Source: Paenibacillus sp. YYML68 (GTDB lineage Bacteria; Bacillota; Bacilli; Paenibacillales; NBRC-103111). From it: a DNA stretch of 64,000 nucleotides. The notes beneath the pieces are model-generated. The model had not been told where the DNA came from. It did not search any database and saw only the letters and a program-made list of their open reading frames with translations. Made by a program: the position numbers and the translations under genes. Of this stretch, positions 30,261 to 39,127 are shown piece by piece (positions within the stretch are counted from its first letter, which is position 1; each line of letters starts with the position of its first letter). Where the stretch lies: assembly GCF_027923405.1 (NCBI RefSeq), contig NZ_BQYI01000001.1:5027021-5091020 (forward strand). Direction: 5' to 3'.

Positions 30261-30852
30261 GTTGCTCGCCCTCCTCCAGCCGTGTACGACCTGCGGTCAG
30301 CTCCTCGAAGCGCTCCCGCTCGCAGAACATGAGCGCCGCCCGCTTCTCTGGCAGCTGCACCTCGCGGTCGAAGCGGAAGCCGCACCGCTCGAACACGTGA
30401 CGCATCCGTGCGTTGCGCATGTCAGGCTCCACGACGAATCGGCGTGTCGACGGCTCGAGCAGCTGCTGGCGCATCAGCTCCAGCACTAGAGGTCTGGATA
30501 AGCCTCTGCCCAGCTGCTCGGGCGGACCGATCAGCAGATGCATGCCTTGGTCTCCAGCCTCGGCGTCATAATAAGCGGCCAGTCGATCGGAGGCCGCCCA
30601 GTACGACTCGAAGTAGCTGACCGGCTCGCCGTTCACTTCGCCGATGAGCAGCGTCTGATGCGGCATGGACAGAAACTGAATCAGATGCTCGCGATACGCC
30701 TCCAGCGGTATGGCGAGCTGCCAGTACGGCACGACGTGCGGCTCGTGCTGCCAGCGGTGCAGCAGCTCCAGATCCCGCTCCAGCTCGACGGGGCGGAAGC
30801 TGATGCTCACCCCCGAAGACGTAGGACGATTAGCTCCGATGACCGGCTGCAA
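30250..30852 (-). CDS. GNAT N-acetyltransferase (IucB/RhbD type)
   Basis: A 200-residue acetyltransferase that should acetylate N-hydroxy-1,3-diaminopropane. I favour TTG 30852, 9 nt after AGGAGG and inside the end of the upstream synthetase; a GTG 14 codons later lacks an SD. FRPVELERDLELLHRWQHEP and LLIGPPEQLGRGLSRPLVLEL, then FVVEPDMRNARMRHVFERCGF match the siderophore acetyltransferase subfamily. Confidence 0.85.
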   Translation of the reverse strand: MQPVIGANRPTSSGVSISFRPVELERDLELLHRWQHEPHVVPYWQLAIPLEAYREHLIQFLSMPHQTLLIGEVNGEPVSYFESYWAASDRLAAYYDAEAGDQGMHLLIGPPEQLGRGLSRPLVLELMRQQLLEPSTRRFVVEPDMRNARMRHVFERCGFRFDREVQLPEKRAALMFCERERFEELTAGRTRLEEGEQHGE

Positions 30853-32635
30853 GAGGAGCCACCTCCTGAACGAGAGGATTGTCCACAAGGACATAGACCG
30901 ATTGATTTTCCAGCGAGCCGACCAGCTCGTCCATGTCGTACAGTCGGGTCAGCAGATTCGCCTTGCACGGCAGCTTGGACTCGTGAAGCAGACTCGGCAA
31001 GAACGTAGACGGCTCCCGCTGGAGCGGCAGCTGCTGCTCCAGCGCCTCGCGCAGCTCAGCGAGCAGCGTCTCCTCAGAGACGAGTCCTGCTGCGGCGAAT
31101 CCGTTAATGAGACCGAACATATGATTGAAGATGAGATAATACCGGAACCGCTCGTCGGCTACCGCATCGTCGCAGAACGTCTGGCTTTTCAACCCGAGGT
31201 CAGGGAGAAGCTGCTTCAGACGCCCTTCCATGGACGTGCAGAAGTAGTAGCCCTGATTATCACGGTAATAATACTGCTCCGGGTATCCGTTCTTCAGCCG
31301 CACGACGCTGTTCTGCTGATGCGCCTCAAGCGCGATGCCCCACGTCAAGTACAGCCACACCATCGGCTTCAGCGAGTGCTCCAGATAGAGACGGAACCAA
31401 TCGCGGCTCACCTGCTCTGTCGAACGCCCTTCCTTCTGTGCGAGCTCATGGATGATGCGTCCAAGACGAGACTGCTCTCCAGGCAGCGGGTCCTGCACCA
31501 AGCTCGCAATGACAGCCGCCTGCTCCCCGGCCGCTCCGCGGAACGGATTGCTCCGCAGCACGACCTCGAAGCCCGACGACTCCTCCCCCTCCAGCGCCAC
31601 CGATACATAGGCCGGGTCAGTCACAATTGAGAAGCCCGGGAATCGCTTCAGCGAAGCGCCCAGCTCGGTCTGCAGCAGCCTCGATACTTCGACACCGCGC
31701 TCCAGCTCCTTATGCAGGTTCACGCGCTTGGAGTTCGTAATGCGTACAGGCACCGAGCTCTTGGCCATCCACGCGCTGTCCTGGTGATACACGGTGCGCA
31801 GCGATGAGGTCGCGGCGAACGCACGGCCCCGCGGACCGAGATTCTCCAGCAGCCCTGCCTGCAGCAGATGCTGAACGGCCGGCTTCTGGAGCACCTCCTC
31901 CGCCTGCAGCGGATGCAGCGGGATGAGCACCGCTCCGTCACTAGGCTCCGTCCCCAGCGGATCGCCAGCTGCCTGAAGCTCCTCGCGAATCCACGCCGTA
32001 GCTGTCATGGACAGCCCCTCTGAAGCCTCCAGTCCAATCGAAGCGTCCGCGCGAAAATAATGCAGCTGGAACGCGCCCTTGCATTCCGGCGCGTACAGCG
32101 CCCACTGCTCGTCCGGGATGCCCGTGCGGCTCTTCGGCGTCGGATGCAGCAGATGACCGAACAGCAGCGACTGCTCGGCGGTGAGGAAGTCGCCCTCCAC
32201 ACCGTACAGCTCCTCCGCATCGTTCGCCCGATAGGCGACGAAGCGCTCCATGTACTCCTGGCTCTGGCGAATGCTGTCCAGCAGCTCCTGCGCCTGATCC
32301 GTCGTCGCCTGCCCAGACACAGACGCCAGCTCTCCGACCAGCTTCGTGATCAGCCCGTCGATCAGCTTCTCCTCGCTGTCGTCACCTGCAGCTGCAGCGC
32401 CGTTATCTCCTTCCCATGCCACCGGAAACTTGAACACATGCCTGCCAGTCAGCGACCGAAGCTTGGCGCTCGCCAGAAGGCGCCCTCCCTGAGACGGAAG
32501 CGGCAGCTCCAGCCGCCAGCCCTGCTCGTCCTGACGTACCCATTGTCCTTGTCCTGTTTCTCTCACATAGCTGTTCAGCAAGCTCATGAGCGTCGCTCTG
32601 GCTGCAATTCGCTTCGCATTGTCCACGTGTCCCAT
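30830..32635 (-). CDS. NIS siderophore synthetase, IucA/IucC family (first)
   Basis: A 601-residue synthetase, start ATG 32635 after GGGGAGAGGG. Core motifs: GHLLHPTPKSRTG, VLIPLHPLQAEEV, SVPVRITNSKRVNLHKELERG, SNPFRG and ALEAHQQNSVV. The HPTPKSR form is typical of the IucC/RhbC group, which joins N-acetyl-N-hydroxydiaminopropane to a citrate carboxylate. It is 15 bp after the decarboxylase gene and overlaps the acetyltransferase start. Confidence 0.88.
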   Translation of the reverse strand: MGHVDNAKRIAARATLMSLLNSYVRETGQGQWVRQDEQGWRLELPLPSQGGRLLASAKLRSLTGRHVFKFPVAWEGDNGAAAAGDDSEEKLIDGLITKLVGELASVSGQATTDQAQELLDSIRQSQEYMERFVAYRANDAEELYGVEGDFLTAEQSLLFGHLLHPTPKSRTGIPDEQWALYAPECKGAFQLHYFRADASIGLEASEGLSMTATAWIREELQAAGDPLGTEPSDGAVLIPLHPLQAEEVLQKPAVQHLLQAGLLENLGPRGRAFAATSSLRTVYHQDSAWMAKSSVPVRITNSKRVNLHKELERGVEVSRLLQTELGASLKRFPGFSIVTDPAYVSVALEGEESSGFEVVLRSNPFRGAAGEQAAVIASLVQDPLPGEQSRLGRIIHELAQKEGRSTEQVSRDWFRLYLEHSLKPMVWLYLTWGIALEAHQQNSVVRLKNGYPEQYYYRDNQGYYFCTSMEGRLKQLLPDLGLKSQTFCDDAVADERFRYYLIFNHMFGLINGFAAAGLVSEETLLAELREALEQQLPLQREPSTFLPSLLHESKLPCKANLLTRLYDMDELVGSLENQSVYVLVDNPLVQEVAPLAAGHRS

Positions 32636-32650
32636 ACGGTTCCCTCTCCC

Positions 32651-34162
32651 CTATACGATATGGTATTGCTTCGTATGCTGCTGCTCCAAGGCGGAGCCCA
32701 CACTTACAATGCGTTCGATGACGCGCCCGATCTCCGCCGATGTGGCGGTCGGGTTCAGCAGCGTCAGCTTCAAGCAATCGTTCTGCTGCAGACGCGTTCG
32801 AGCGATGACCGCCTCCCCGCTGCGCAGCAGCTCCTCGCGAATATGGCGGTTGACCTCGCCGATGAGCTCATCCGAGTCCAGCTCGCCCCTATAGCGGAAC
32901 ACCACTGTGCTTAGCACAGGCTCGGCCAGCAGCTCGAGAGCGGGACTGCGGCGCACCTGCTCCGCCACGACCGACGCCAGCTCGATGACCGTATCGATCA
33001 TGCATCCGAGCCGCTTCCGCCCTACGAGCTGCAGCGACATATACAGCTTCAGCGCATCGAACCGCCGAGTCGTCTGCAGCGACTTGCCGACCAAGTTCGG
33101 CACGCCATCCTCATCGTCGCGCTGCGGGTTCAAGTAATCGGCATGCAGTCGCACGTACCGATACATCGACCGCTCCCGTACGAGGAACGCCCCGCAGCTG
33201 ATCGGCTGGAAGAACAGCTTGTGGAAATCGACCGCAATCGAATCCGAAGCCTCGATTCCGTCCAGCAGCGACGCATACTGATCGCTCAGCAGCACCGCTC
33301 CTCCGTACGCTGCGTCCGTATGCAGCCACAGTCTGTCTCTGCGGGCAATCGCAGCGAGCTCGGGAAGCGGATCGACCGCCCCCAGATCCGTCGTCCCTGC
33401 CGTCGCGACGATGGCGAAGGGCAGCAGCTCCAGCTCCCTCAGCTGCAGCAGCGCCTTCTCCAGCGCGTCGACGCGCATTCGTCCTCGCTCATCGCACGGA
33501 ATCGTCATGACGCTCTCGTGCCCAAGTCCCAGCAGCGCCGCCGATTGCTTCACCGTGAAGTGCGCCGCCTCCGAGCATAGCACGCGCAGTCGTGACGCCT
33601 CGGGAGGGAGGCCCCGCTGCTGGATGCTCCAGCCCCAGCGGTCCTCAGCGTAATGATCGCGGGCGAGCAGCAGTCCCATCAGATTGGACTGGGTGCCGCC
33701 GCTTGTGAACACGCCGTCGCTGCCGCCCTCGGGCAGGCTGAATAAGCTGCACAGCCAGCGGACCACCTCCTGCTCCACCATCGTCGCCGACATGCTCTGA
33801 TCCCATGAATCCATCGAAGCATTCGTTCCAGTAATGAGCAGCTCGGCAGCCAGCGACGCTTGCAGCGGAGGGCAATGCAGATGCGCCATGCAGAGCGGAT
33901 GCGTCACCACAGCGCTATGCTGAAGCAGCAGCTCACCGAGACGGGGCAGCAGCTCCGCAGCGTTCCCCTCCTCCTCCGGGCACACCGGATAGCGACGCAC
34001 CCCGTCTCGCAGCGATAGCGGGTCCGCACCACTGTACGGCTTGTCTGCGCTGGCGAAGTGCTGGATCAACACCTCGACCGACTCGTGCATGAGCTGCCGA
34101 TACGTGCGCTGACTCTCCTCCTTGCCTGTCAAAAAATCGTTCTCATACGCATACTCGGTCAT
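32651..34162 (-). CDS. L-2,4-diaminobutyrate decarboxylase
   Basis: A 503-residue group II PLP decarboxylase; ATG 34162 overlaps the aminotransferase stop by ATGA. The PLP lysine lies in SIAVDFHKLFFQP, and VFTSGGTQSNLMGLL and HTDAAYGG are family motifs. It converts diaminobutyrate into 1,3-diaminopropane, the amine building block of schizokinen and rhizobactin 1021 (RhbB). Confidence 0.9.
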   Translation of the reverse strand: MTEYAYENDFLTGKEESQRTYRQLMHESVEVLIQHFASADKPYSGADPLSLRDGVRRYPVCPEEEGNAAELLPRLGELLLQHSAVVTHPLCMAHLHCPPLQASLAAELLITGTNASMDSWDQSMSATMVEQEVVRWLCSLFSLPEGGSDGVFTSGGTQSNLMGLLLARDHYAEDRWGWSIQQRGLPPEASRLRVLCSEAAHFTVKQSAALLGLGHESVMTIPCDERGRMRVDALEKALLQLRELELLPFAIVATAGTTDLGAVDPLPELAAIARRDRLWLHTDAAYGGAVLLSDQYASLLDGIEASDSIAVDFHKLFFQPISCGAFLVRERSMYRYVRLHADYLNPQRDDEDGVPNLVGKSLQTTRRFDALKLYMSLQLVGRKRLGCMIDTVIELASVVAEQVRRSPALELLAEPVLSTVVFRYRGELDSDELIGEVNRHIREELLRSGEAVIARTRLQQNDCLKLTLLNPTATSAEIGRVIERIVSVGSALEQQHTKQYHIV

Positions 34163-35523
34163 ACGCCGCTTACCGCCCCTTCCACCGATCCGCATGCCTG
34201 CTCGGCCGCCAGCACTGCCTCATGGAACAGCTCGCCGATTCGGTCGATCTGCGCCTCCTCAACGATGAGCGGCGGCAAAAACCGCACGACGCTTCCATGT
34301 CGCCCGCCTAGCTCCAAAATGAGCCCTCGGTCGAAGCACTGCTTCTGTACCTCTCTGGCAAGCTGCGCATGCGCAGGGAAGCTGCCGAGCGGATCGGGAG
34401 CGTACGCAGCGTTCACAATCTCCGCCCCGACCATCAGCCCGCGTCCGCGCACTTCACCGATGCTGCGGCACGAGGTGCGTGTCTGCTCCAGATGGCGCAT
34501 CAGACGAAGCCCCATACGCTCGGCATGCTGCGCCAGTCCTTGCTCGCGGATGAAGCGCATCGTCGCCGTGCCCGCTGCCATCGCCAGCTGATTGCCTCGG
34601 AACGTCCCAGCATGTGCGCCAGGCTCCCATTGGTCCAGCTCCTCGCGGTATACGACGACCGATAGCGGCAGGCTGCCGCCCACAGCCTTGGAGATGACGA
34701 CGATGTCCGGCACAATACCGGCATGCTCGAAGGCGAACATGCGCCCCGTGCGGCCAAGACCCGTCTGCACCTCATCGGCGATCAGCGGAATGCCGCGCTC
34801 GCTCGTCATCTGCCGTAGCGCCCTTGTCCATTCATCCGGCGCAGGAATGACGCCGCCCTCACCTTGGACGAGCTCCAGAATGACTCCCGCAGGAGGCAAG
34901 ACACCGCTCTCCGGATCGTCGAGCAAATTGTGAATATATCGAGTGCCTACCTCTGCCCCCATCGACCCACCTAGTCCGAACGGACAACGATAGGAGTACG
35001 GATACGGTAAAAATTGCACATTCGGCACCAGCGTGCCAACGTGCCGCTTCGGCTGCAGATTGCCCATTAGGCTGAGCGCCCCCGCCGTCATGCCGTGATA
35101 GCCCCCTTGGAAGGAGAACATTCCCGAGCGACCCGTTGCCGTCTTCGCCAGCTTCATCGCCGCCTCCACGCCGTCTGCGCCCGTCGGTCCGCAGAACTGA
35201 ATGCGCCCCTTGCGAGCCAGCTCCTCCGGCAAGTGGCTGAACAGCTCATCGACGAACCGCTCCTTCACCGGAGTCGTCAGGTCGAGCGTATGAAGCGGCA
35301 GCTCCGCGCGAAGCGTCTGTTCGATCGCCTCGATGACGACCGGATGATTGTGACCAAGAGCCAGCGTCCCTGCACCGGCCAAGCAATCGATATATACCTT
35401 GCCGTCCGCATCCTTCACCTGCAGCCCCTTCGCCTCGACGAGCGCAAGCGGCAGCTTGCGCGGATACGATCTTGCATTCGATTCCCGCATACGTTGGCTT
35501 TCCAAATACGCTGCATTTCCCAT
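34159..35523 (-). CDS. Diaminobutyrate-2-oxoglutarate aminotransferase
   Basis: A 454-residue class III aminotransferase making L-2,4-diaminobutyrate from aspartate semialdehyde (RhbA type). GPTGADGVEAAMKLAK, LIADEVQTGLGRTG and the PLP lysine in VVISKAVGGSLPLS are intact. First gene of the operon; the start is ATG 35523 or TTG 35526 after a G-rich stretch. About 45 nt of leader separate it from a Fur-covered promoter. Confidence 0.9.
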   Translation of the reverse strand: MGNAAYLESQRMRESNARSYPRKLPLALVEAKGLQVKDADGKVYIDCLAGAGTLALGHNHPVVIEAIEQTLRAELPLHTLDLTTPVKERFVDELFSHLPEELARKGRIQFCGPTGADGVEAAMKLAKTATGRSGMFSFQGGYHGMTAGALSLMGNLQPKRHVGTLVPNVQFLPYPYSYRCPFGLGGSMGAEVGTRYIHNLLDDPESGVLPPAGVILELVQGEGGVIPAPDEWTRALRQMTSERGIPLIADEVQTGLGRTGRMFAFEHAGIVPDIVVISKAVGGSLPLSVVVYREELDQWEPGAHAGTFRGNQLAMAAGTATMRFIREQGLAQHAERMGLRLMRHLEQTRTSCRSIGEVRGRGLMVGAEIVNAAYAPDPLGSFPAHAQLAREVQKQCFDRGLILELGGRHGSVVRFLPPLIVEEAQIDRIGELFHEAVLAAEQACGSVEGAVSGV

Positions 35524-35575
35524 CAATTTGAGCCCCCCATTTGGAAATTAATGACACCACGCCTTGATGGAGCCC

Positions 35576-35604
35576 ATTTTAAATGATAATCATTATCAAT
35601 GCAA
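35576..35604 (-). promoter_or_regulatory. Fur-controlled promoter of the siderophore operon
   Basis: TTGCAT, 17 nt, TAAAAT on the minus strand. The spacer contains the perfect 7-1-7 palindrome TGATAATCATTATCA (35584-35598), the minimal Fur box. Fur bound here would exclude RNA polymerase, so the operon should be made under iron limitation. Confidence 0.9.
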
Positions 35605-36050
35605 CACTTTTTATTAAATATAAAATTGTGGTTAAGTATAGAAAAAATATGTTGACAACGATTCTCATTCTCAAGTAAAGTAAAGAGAATAACTTAACAA
35701 ACGGACTACGCAAGGCTCTGTGCTCCCGCCTGATCAAATAGCCAGACTCAGCTCCACATGACAGCGACTGTCCCTCCCAGCCGCCGTCGACGGAAGTGGC
35801 ACTCCCAGTCAGCGGACTACTGGCGCATGGAGCAACCCGCACCTGCTGGCCGTCGATCCATTGCTGCGGGTGAACTGGTCGTCAGCCGCAGCTGCCCCTT
35901 ACAGATCCCGTCACAGCTAGGTGCGACGTCGTTTAACGTGCATACTCGCACAGCTCGCGCAACTATCGCTTGCTTTTCACTCCGAGATCGCATATAATTA
36001 ACTTCGCTGTCACTTTTGGAAGCTTGATTGGCTTTATGTGAAAGCAGCAC
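35605..36050. other. Non-coding stretch between siderophore operon and tRNA-Arg
   Basis: Apart from the divergent Fur-type promoter at 35652-35681 I see no gene: the frames here have no SD and no family resemblance. GC content rises sharply from about 35700. It could hold a small RNA read from the divergent promoter. Confidence 0.5.
35652..35681 (+). promoter_or_regulatory. Divergent promoter with Fur-like site
   Basis: TTGACA, 18 nt, TAAAGT on the plus strand. The spacer holds ACGATTCTCATTCTCAAG, whose complement GAGAATGAGAATCG matches about one and a half Fur hexamers. It reads away from the siderophore operon into DNA without a clear gene. Confidence 0.55.
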
Positions 36051-36125
36051 GCGCCCGTGGTCCAATGGATATGACGTAGGCCTCCGGAGCCTGAGATTAA
36101 GGTTCGATTCCTTACGGGCGCGCCA
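36051..36125 (+). tRNA. tRNA-Arg (CCG)
   Basis: Cloverleaf with acceptor GCGCCCG/CGGGCGC, anticodon loop CTCCGGA (anticodon CCG), T-loop TTCGATT and an encoded CCA. A tRNA-Arg next to clpP is also the B. subtilis arrangement. Confidence 0.95.
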
Positions 36126-36142
36126 CTATACTTACTACCAAC

Positions 36143-36177
36143 AATCAGTCCTCTGCTCGGAAGACTGATTTTTTTTG
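36143..36177 (+). terminator. Terminator after tRNA-Arg
   Basis: Stem AATCAGTC/GACTGATT (36143-36150 with 36163-36170) followed by a run of eight T. Confidence 0.9.
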
Positions 36178-36185
36178 CGTTCGAG

Positions 36186-36205
36186 TTTGACCTTTCTTGA
36201 CCTTT
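36186..36205 (+). promoter_or_regulatory. CtsR operator of clpP
   Basis: TTTGACCTTTCTTGACC is the reverse complement of GGTCAAGAAAGGTCAAA, the CtsR tandem heptad. The second heptad overlaps the -35 box of the clpP promoter. Confidence 0.88.
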
Positions 36206-36225
36206 GGTTGAGATTCCGTTATTAT
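36197..36225 (+). promoter_or_regulatory. clpP promoter
   Basis: TTGACC, 17 nt, TATTAT. Overlap with the CtsR heptad explains heat- and stress-inducible expression. Confidence 0.75.
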
Positions 36226-36261
36226 GGTTATAGTTTTAATATCAAAGGAGGGTGCAGCACA

Positions 36262-36843
36262 ATGAGCTTTATTCCTATGGTTGTTGAACCGGATGCAAGA
36301 GGAGAACGCGCCTACGATATTTACTCGCGACTTCTGAAGGACCGGATCATTTTTCTCGGAAGCCCGATTAACGACGTTGTCGCCAATTCGATCATTGCGC
36401 AGATGCTGTTCTTAGCTGCCCAAGATCCGGATAAAGAAATTAGTCTGTACATCAACAGCCCCGGTGGCTCTATCACCTCCGGCATGGCGATCTATGACAC
36501 GATGCAATTCATCAAGCCGGACGTCTCGACGATCTGCGTCGGTATGGCCGCTTCGATGGGCGCCTTCCTGCTGTCTGCAGGCGCGAAGGGCAAGCGCTAC
36601 GCGCTGCCGAACAGCGAGGTCATGATCCATCAGCCGCTCGGCGGCGCAGAAGGTCAAGCGAGTGACATCGAGATTCGCGCGAAGCGCATTCTGAAGATGC
36701 GTGATAAGCTGAATACGATTCTCGCAGAGCGTACAGGTCAATCGTTCGAGACGATCGAGAAGGATACGGACCGCGACAATTTCATGTCTGCTGAGGAAGC
36801 AATGAAGTACGGCTTGATCGACAAGGTTATTGAGAAGATTTAA
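36262..36843 (+). CDS. clpP: ATP-dependent Clp protease proteolytic subunit
   Basis: A 193-residue serine peptidase; ATG 36262 after AAAGGAGGG. Catalytic Ser in [12 protein letters not shown], His in MIHQPLGG and Asp in [10 protein letters not shown] are present. It forms the double heptameric chamber used with ClpC, ClpX or ClpE. Monocistronic between a CtsR-controlled promoter and a strong terminator. Confidence 0.98.
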   Translation: MSFIPMVVEPDARGERAYDIYSRLLKDRIIFLGSPINDVVANSIIAQMLFLAAQDPDKEISLYINSPGGSITSGMAIYDTMQFIKPDVSTICVGMAASMGAFLLSAGAKGKRYALPNSEVMIHQPLGGAEGQASDIEIRAKRILKMRDKLNTILAERTGQSFETIEKDTDRDNFMSAEEAMKYGLIDKVIEKI

Positions 36844-36869
36844 GACGTTCCTGCAGTCCGATTAGACGA

Positions 36870-36920
36870 ACAGCCCCGATACAAGCGCGCTTATGCGTGC
36901 CGCTATCGGGGCTGTTGCTT
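36870..36920 (+). terminator. clpP terminator
   Basis: A 12-bp stem (36870-36881 with 36904-36915) followed by TTGCTT. Confidence 0.85.
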
Positions 36921-36936
36921 ATCAGTCGTAAGCCGA

Positions 36937-36973
36937 AGAAGCCTCCGTCTGCATCATGCTGACAGAGGCTTCT
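36937..36973 (-). terminator. Hairpin after the copper-amine-oxidase-domain gene
   Basis: Stem AGAAGCCTC/GAGGCTTCT (36937-36945 with 36965-36973), 15 bp after the stop of the minus-strand gene at 36988. Only a short T-rich tail follows. Confidence 0.6.
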
Positions 36974-36987
36974 CACACCATATGCTG

Positions 36988-38766
36988 TTAAGGCGCCCGC
37001 TCATCGAGCGGGTAGAAGATAATGTCGATCGGGAACGCCGACCCCGCCGGCGGGCTGAACTCGATATCGAGCGACTCCTCTGTTCCGGTCGTGCGCGCAA
37101 TAATTTGCAGGCCGTCGAACGCCGTCATAATGCCCGACTCTGGCACAAGTCGCATTTCACCGTTAATTTTGAACGGACCCTTGAATACGCCGCCTCTTGG
37201 CAGCACCAGCACCGCCAGCTTACGAGGCTTCACCGCATGAATTTTGTAGATGACACCGTAGTTGCCATCATTGAACACCGGCGTGCCGCGCAGCGGGTCG
37301 AAGCCCGGCTGGAACGGATCGAGCTTGCCGTCGCCGATCACGAGCCTTGACGGCTTCGTGAAGCTCGTCGCGTCGATGTTCCAGGTTACCTCCGATACTG
37401 GGAATGTACCTCTCACATGTCCGTTGAACGCCAGTCGCGGAAGCTCGAGCGACTCTGTAGACAGCTCCTTATCCACCACGAACGTGAATTGAACCTCGCC
37501 GTCCGTCTCCACATCATAGAACAGGTTCACGCCCTGATTCGGATAAAATTCCGGCATCTGCTTATAGATGAACGTCTGCTTAGGAGGAATCGTGATCTTC
37601 TCGTTCAACGGGTCTCCGAGCAGGAAGTCGACCGTCGCCTCATTGCCAATTAGATTGGCATAGACGGATGGCCATACTTCACCCTTATTCGTCGTCTTGA
37701 CGGTAACCGGCTTACTCGTATTGTTCGTTACGAGAATACCGAGCTCCACCATCTCGTTCATGCCGTTCACATGATCGGCATACAGTCTTCCTTTGCCGTT
37801 CATCGTATCCTCATACAGCACGCCAAGCTCGGTGAACGTCTCCGGGCTGTCGCTGACGAGCAGCCTGCGAGACGTATCCTCGCTTACCTGCTTCGACAGC
37901 ATGGGTAGCTCGTGGAAGTTGCCCCACAGAATCGACCAGTTCGTCTTCATGAACGAACCGATCGGCTTCATATAGATCGGATATTCGACCTCGCTCAAGT
38001 ACGGCTCCTTACTGATCACCACATAGCGCGTGTACGGCTCACTCTTGTTCCCGTGTCGATCCTCGACCGTCAGCGTAATCGGGTACGTGCCCGGCGTGAA
38101 GAATACTTCCGCCTTGCCGGTCCACTTATAATTAATGGTCCCCTCCGCGTCCGGGTCGTAGCTCAAGTCGATATACTTGATCGGCTCTCCCAGTCGGTAC
38201 ACCGGCTTGCCGAAGGCGAACTTGGCCACCGGCTTGGAGTTATCTTGGTCAGGGTTATAGATGCCCTTCGGCGCTTGCACGTGTAGCACCTCAACGCGTC
38301 TCAACTCGTCGTTGTAGGTATACTTGGCGTTCATGTAATCGGCCAGCCACGTCAGCTTAATCATCAGACGACCATTGACGATTGCAGCAGCCTCATCGAA
38401 ATGCACCCAGTAGCCGCCGATCCAGATCGACTTATTATCGACATCGATTAAGATTTGCGCTCTTGGCGTCTCCATCTCGATCATACGGCTCTCCTCGTTC
38501 CACTCGACCTTCATACCGAACGCATCGCCGAGGAACTTGGCCGGAACGAACATCTTATCCTTAATAATCGTTGCAGGCGCATCGAGCTTCACCTGCTCCC
38601 CGTTCAAGAATGCCGCATCCTTGTTCAAGTACAGCAGCACATGCGTCGTCCCAGCAGAAGGCGGCCGCTCTTCCTTATCCGCTGCCGCCGCACCCGTGAA
38701 GCCGAATGTGGTCAGTAGCAAGCACAGCACGAGCAATAGCGATAGTTCATTTTTTCTCTGTAGCAT
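36988..38766 (-). CDS. Secreted protein with copper amine oxidase N-terminal-like domain
   Basis: A 592-residue exported protein: signal peptide 1-29, then a copper-amine-oxidase N-like (PF07833) domain at about 42-160, recognised from LNGEQVKLDAPATIIKDKMF and VPAKFLGDAFGMKVEWN. A PKD-like Ig domain follows at about 185-255 (GTYPITLTVEDRHGN), then a large beta-rich C-terminal region that I do not recognise. The family is common on Paenibacillus surfaces as a stalk or wall-associated module and is not itself an oxidase. Start after AGGAG. Orphan between clpP and crh. Confidence 0.75.
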   Translation of the reverse strand: MLQRKNELSLLLVLCLLLTTFGFTGAAAADKEERPPSAGTTHVLLYLNKDAAFLNGEQVKLDAPATIIKDKMFVPAKFLGDAFGMKVEWNEESRMIEMETPRAQILIDVDNKSIWIGGYWVHFDEAAAIVNGRLMIKLTWLADYMNAKYTYNDELRRVEVLHVQAPKGIYNPDQDNSKPVAKFAFGKPVYRLGEPIKYIDLSYDPDAEGTINYKWTGKAEVFFTPGTYPITLTVEDRHGNKSEPYTRYVVISKEPYLSEVEYPIYMKPIGSFMKTNWSILWGNFHELPMLSKQVSEDTSRRLLVSDSPETFTELGVLYEDTMNGKGRLYADHVNGMNEMVELGILVTNNTSKPVTVKTTNKGEVWPSVYANLIGNEATVDFLLGDPLNEKITIPPKQTFIYKQMPEFYPNQGVNLFYDVETDGEVQFTFVVDKELSTESLELPRLAFNGHVRGTFPVSEVTWNIDATSFTKPSRLVIGDGKLDPFQPGFDPLRGTPVFNDGNYGVIYKIHAVKPRKLAVLVLPRGGVFKGPFKINGEMRLVPESGIMTAFDGLQIIARTTGTEESLDIEFSPPAGSAFPIDIIFYPLDERAP

Positions 38767-39127
38767 GCTTCTCTCTTCTCCTCTTTAGTTCCGTTTTCAG
38801 GATACCAATAACTGCACCATTTTAGACGCTCGATCCATGATAAAGGTTTCTCTCTGCTGTAAAAATATAGTGGGCAGTGTAAAAAGAAAAGAGCTGCCTG
38901 CAGGCAGCTCCCGTCATCGTCGATCCTTATTTAAGAAGCATGCAACCTTAACCTTAACGCCCGCACTTGGAGCAGCAGCTCATACGGCTGATGCAAACGC
39001 ATACACACCATCCTGCACGCAACCGCAATCCACGAGCTCTCGTGGACTGCCGCATGCTCGCATTCTCGAGGTGAAGGTTCCTTATGTGATGGTGGTGAAG
39101 CTTCCGTAAGCGGAAGCTTACCGTTCC
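38767..39127. other. Gene-free stretch with three hairpins
   Basis: No gene is supported. Perfect palindromes are GAGCTGCCTGCAGGCAGCTC at 38890-38909 (on the minus strand followed by TTTTCTTTTT, so a likely terminator for the crh transcript), a CCACGAG/CTCGTGG stem near 39032-39049, and AAGCTTCCG/CGGAAGCTT at about 39098-39119. Confidence 0.6.

Noticed and set aside
35758..35997. 79-codon frame downstream of the divergent Fur-type promoter
   Set aside because: No SD and an Arg/Ser/Pro-rich sequence typical of chance frames; a non-coding RNA is more likely if anything is made.
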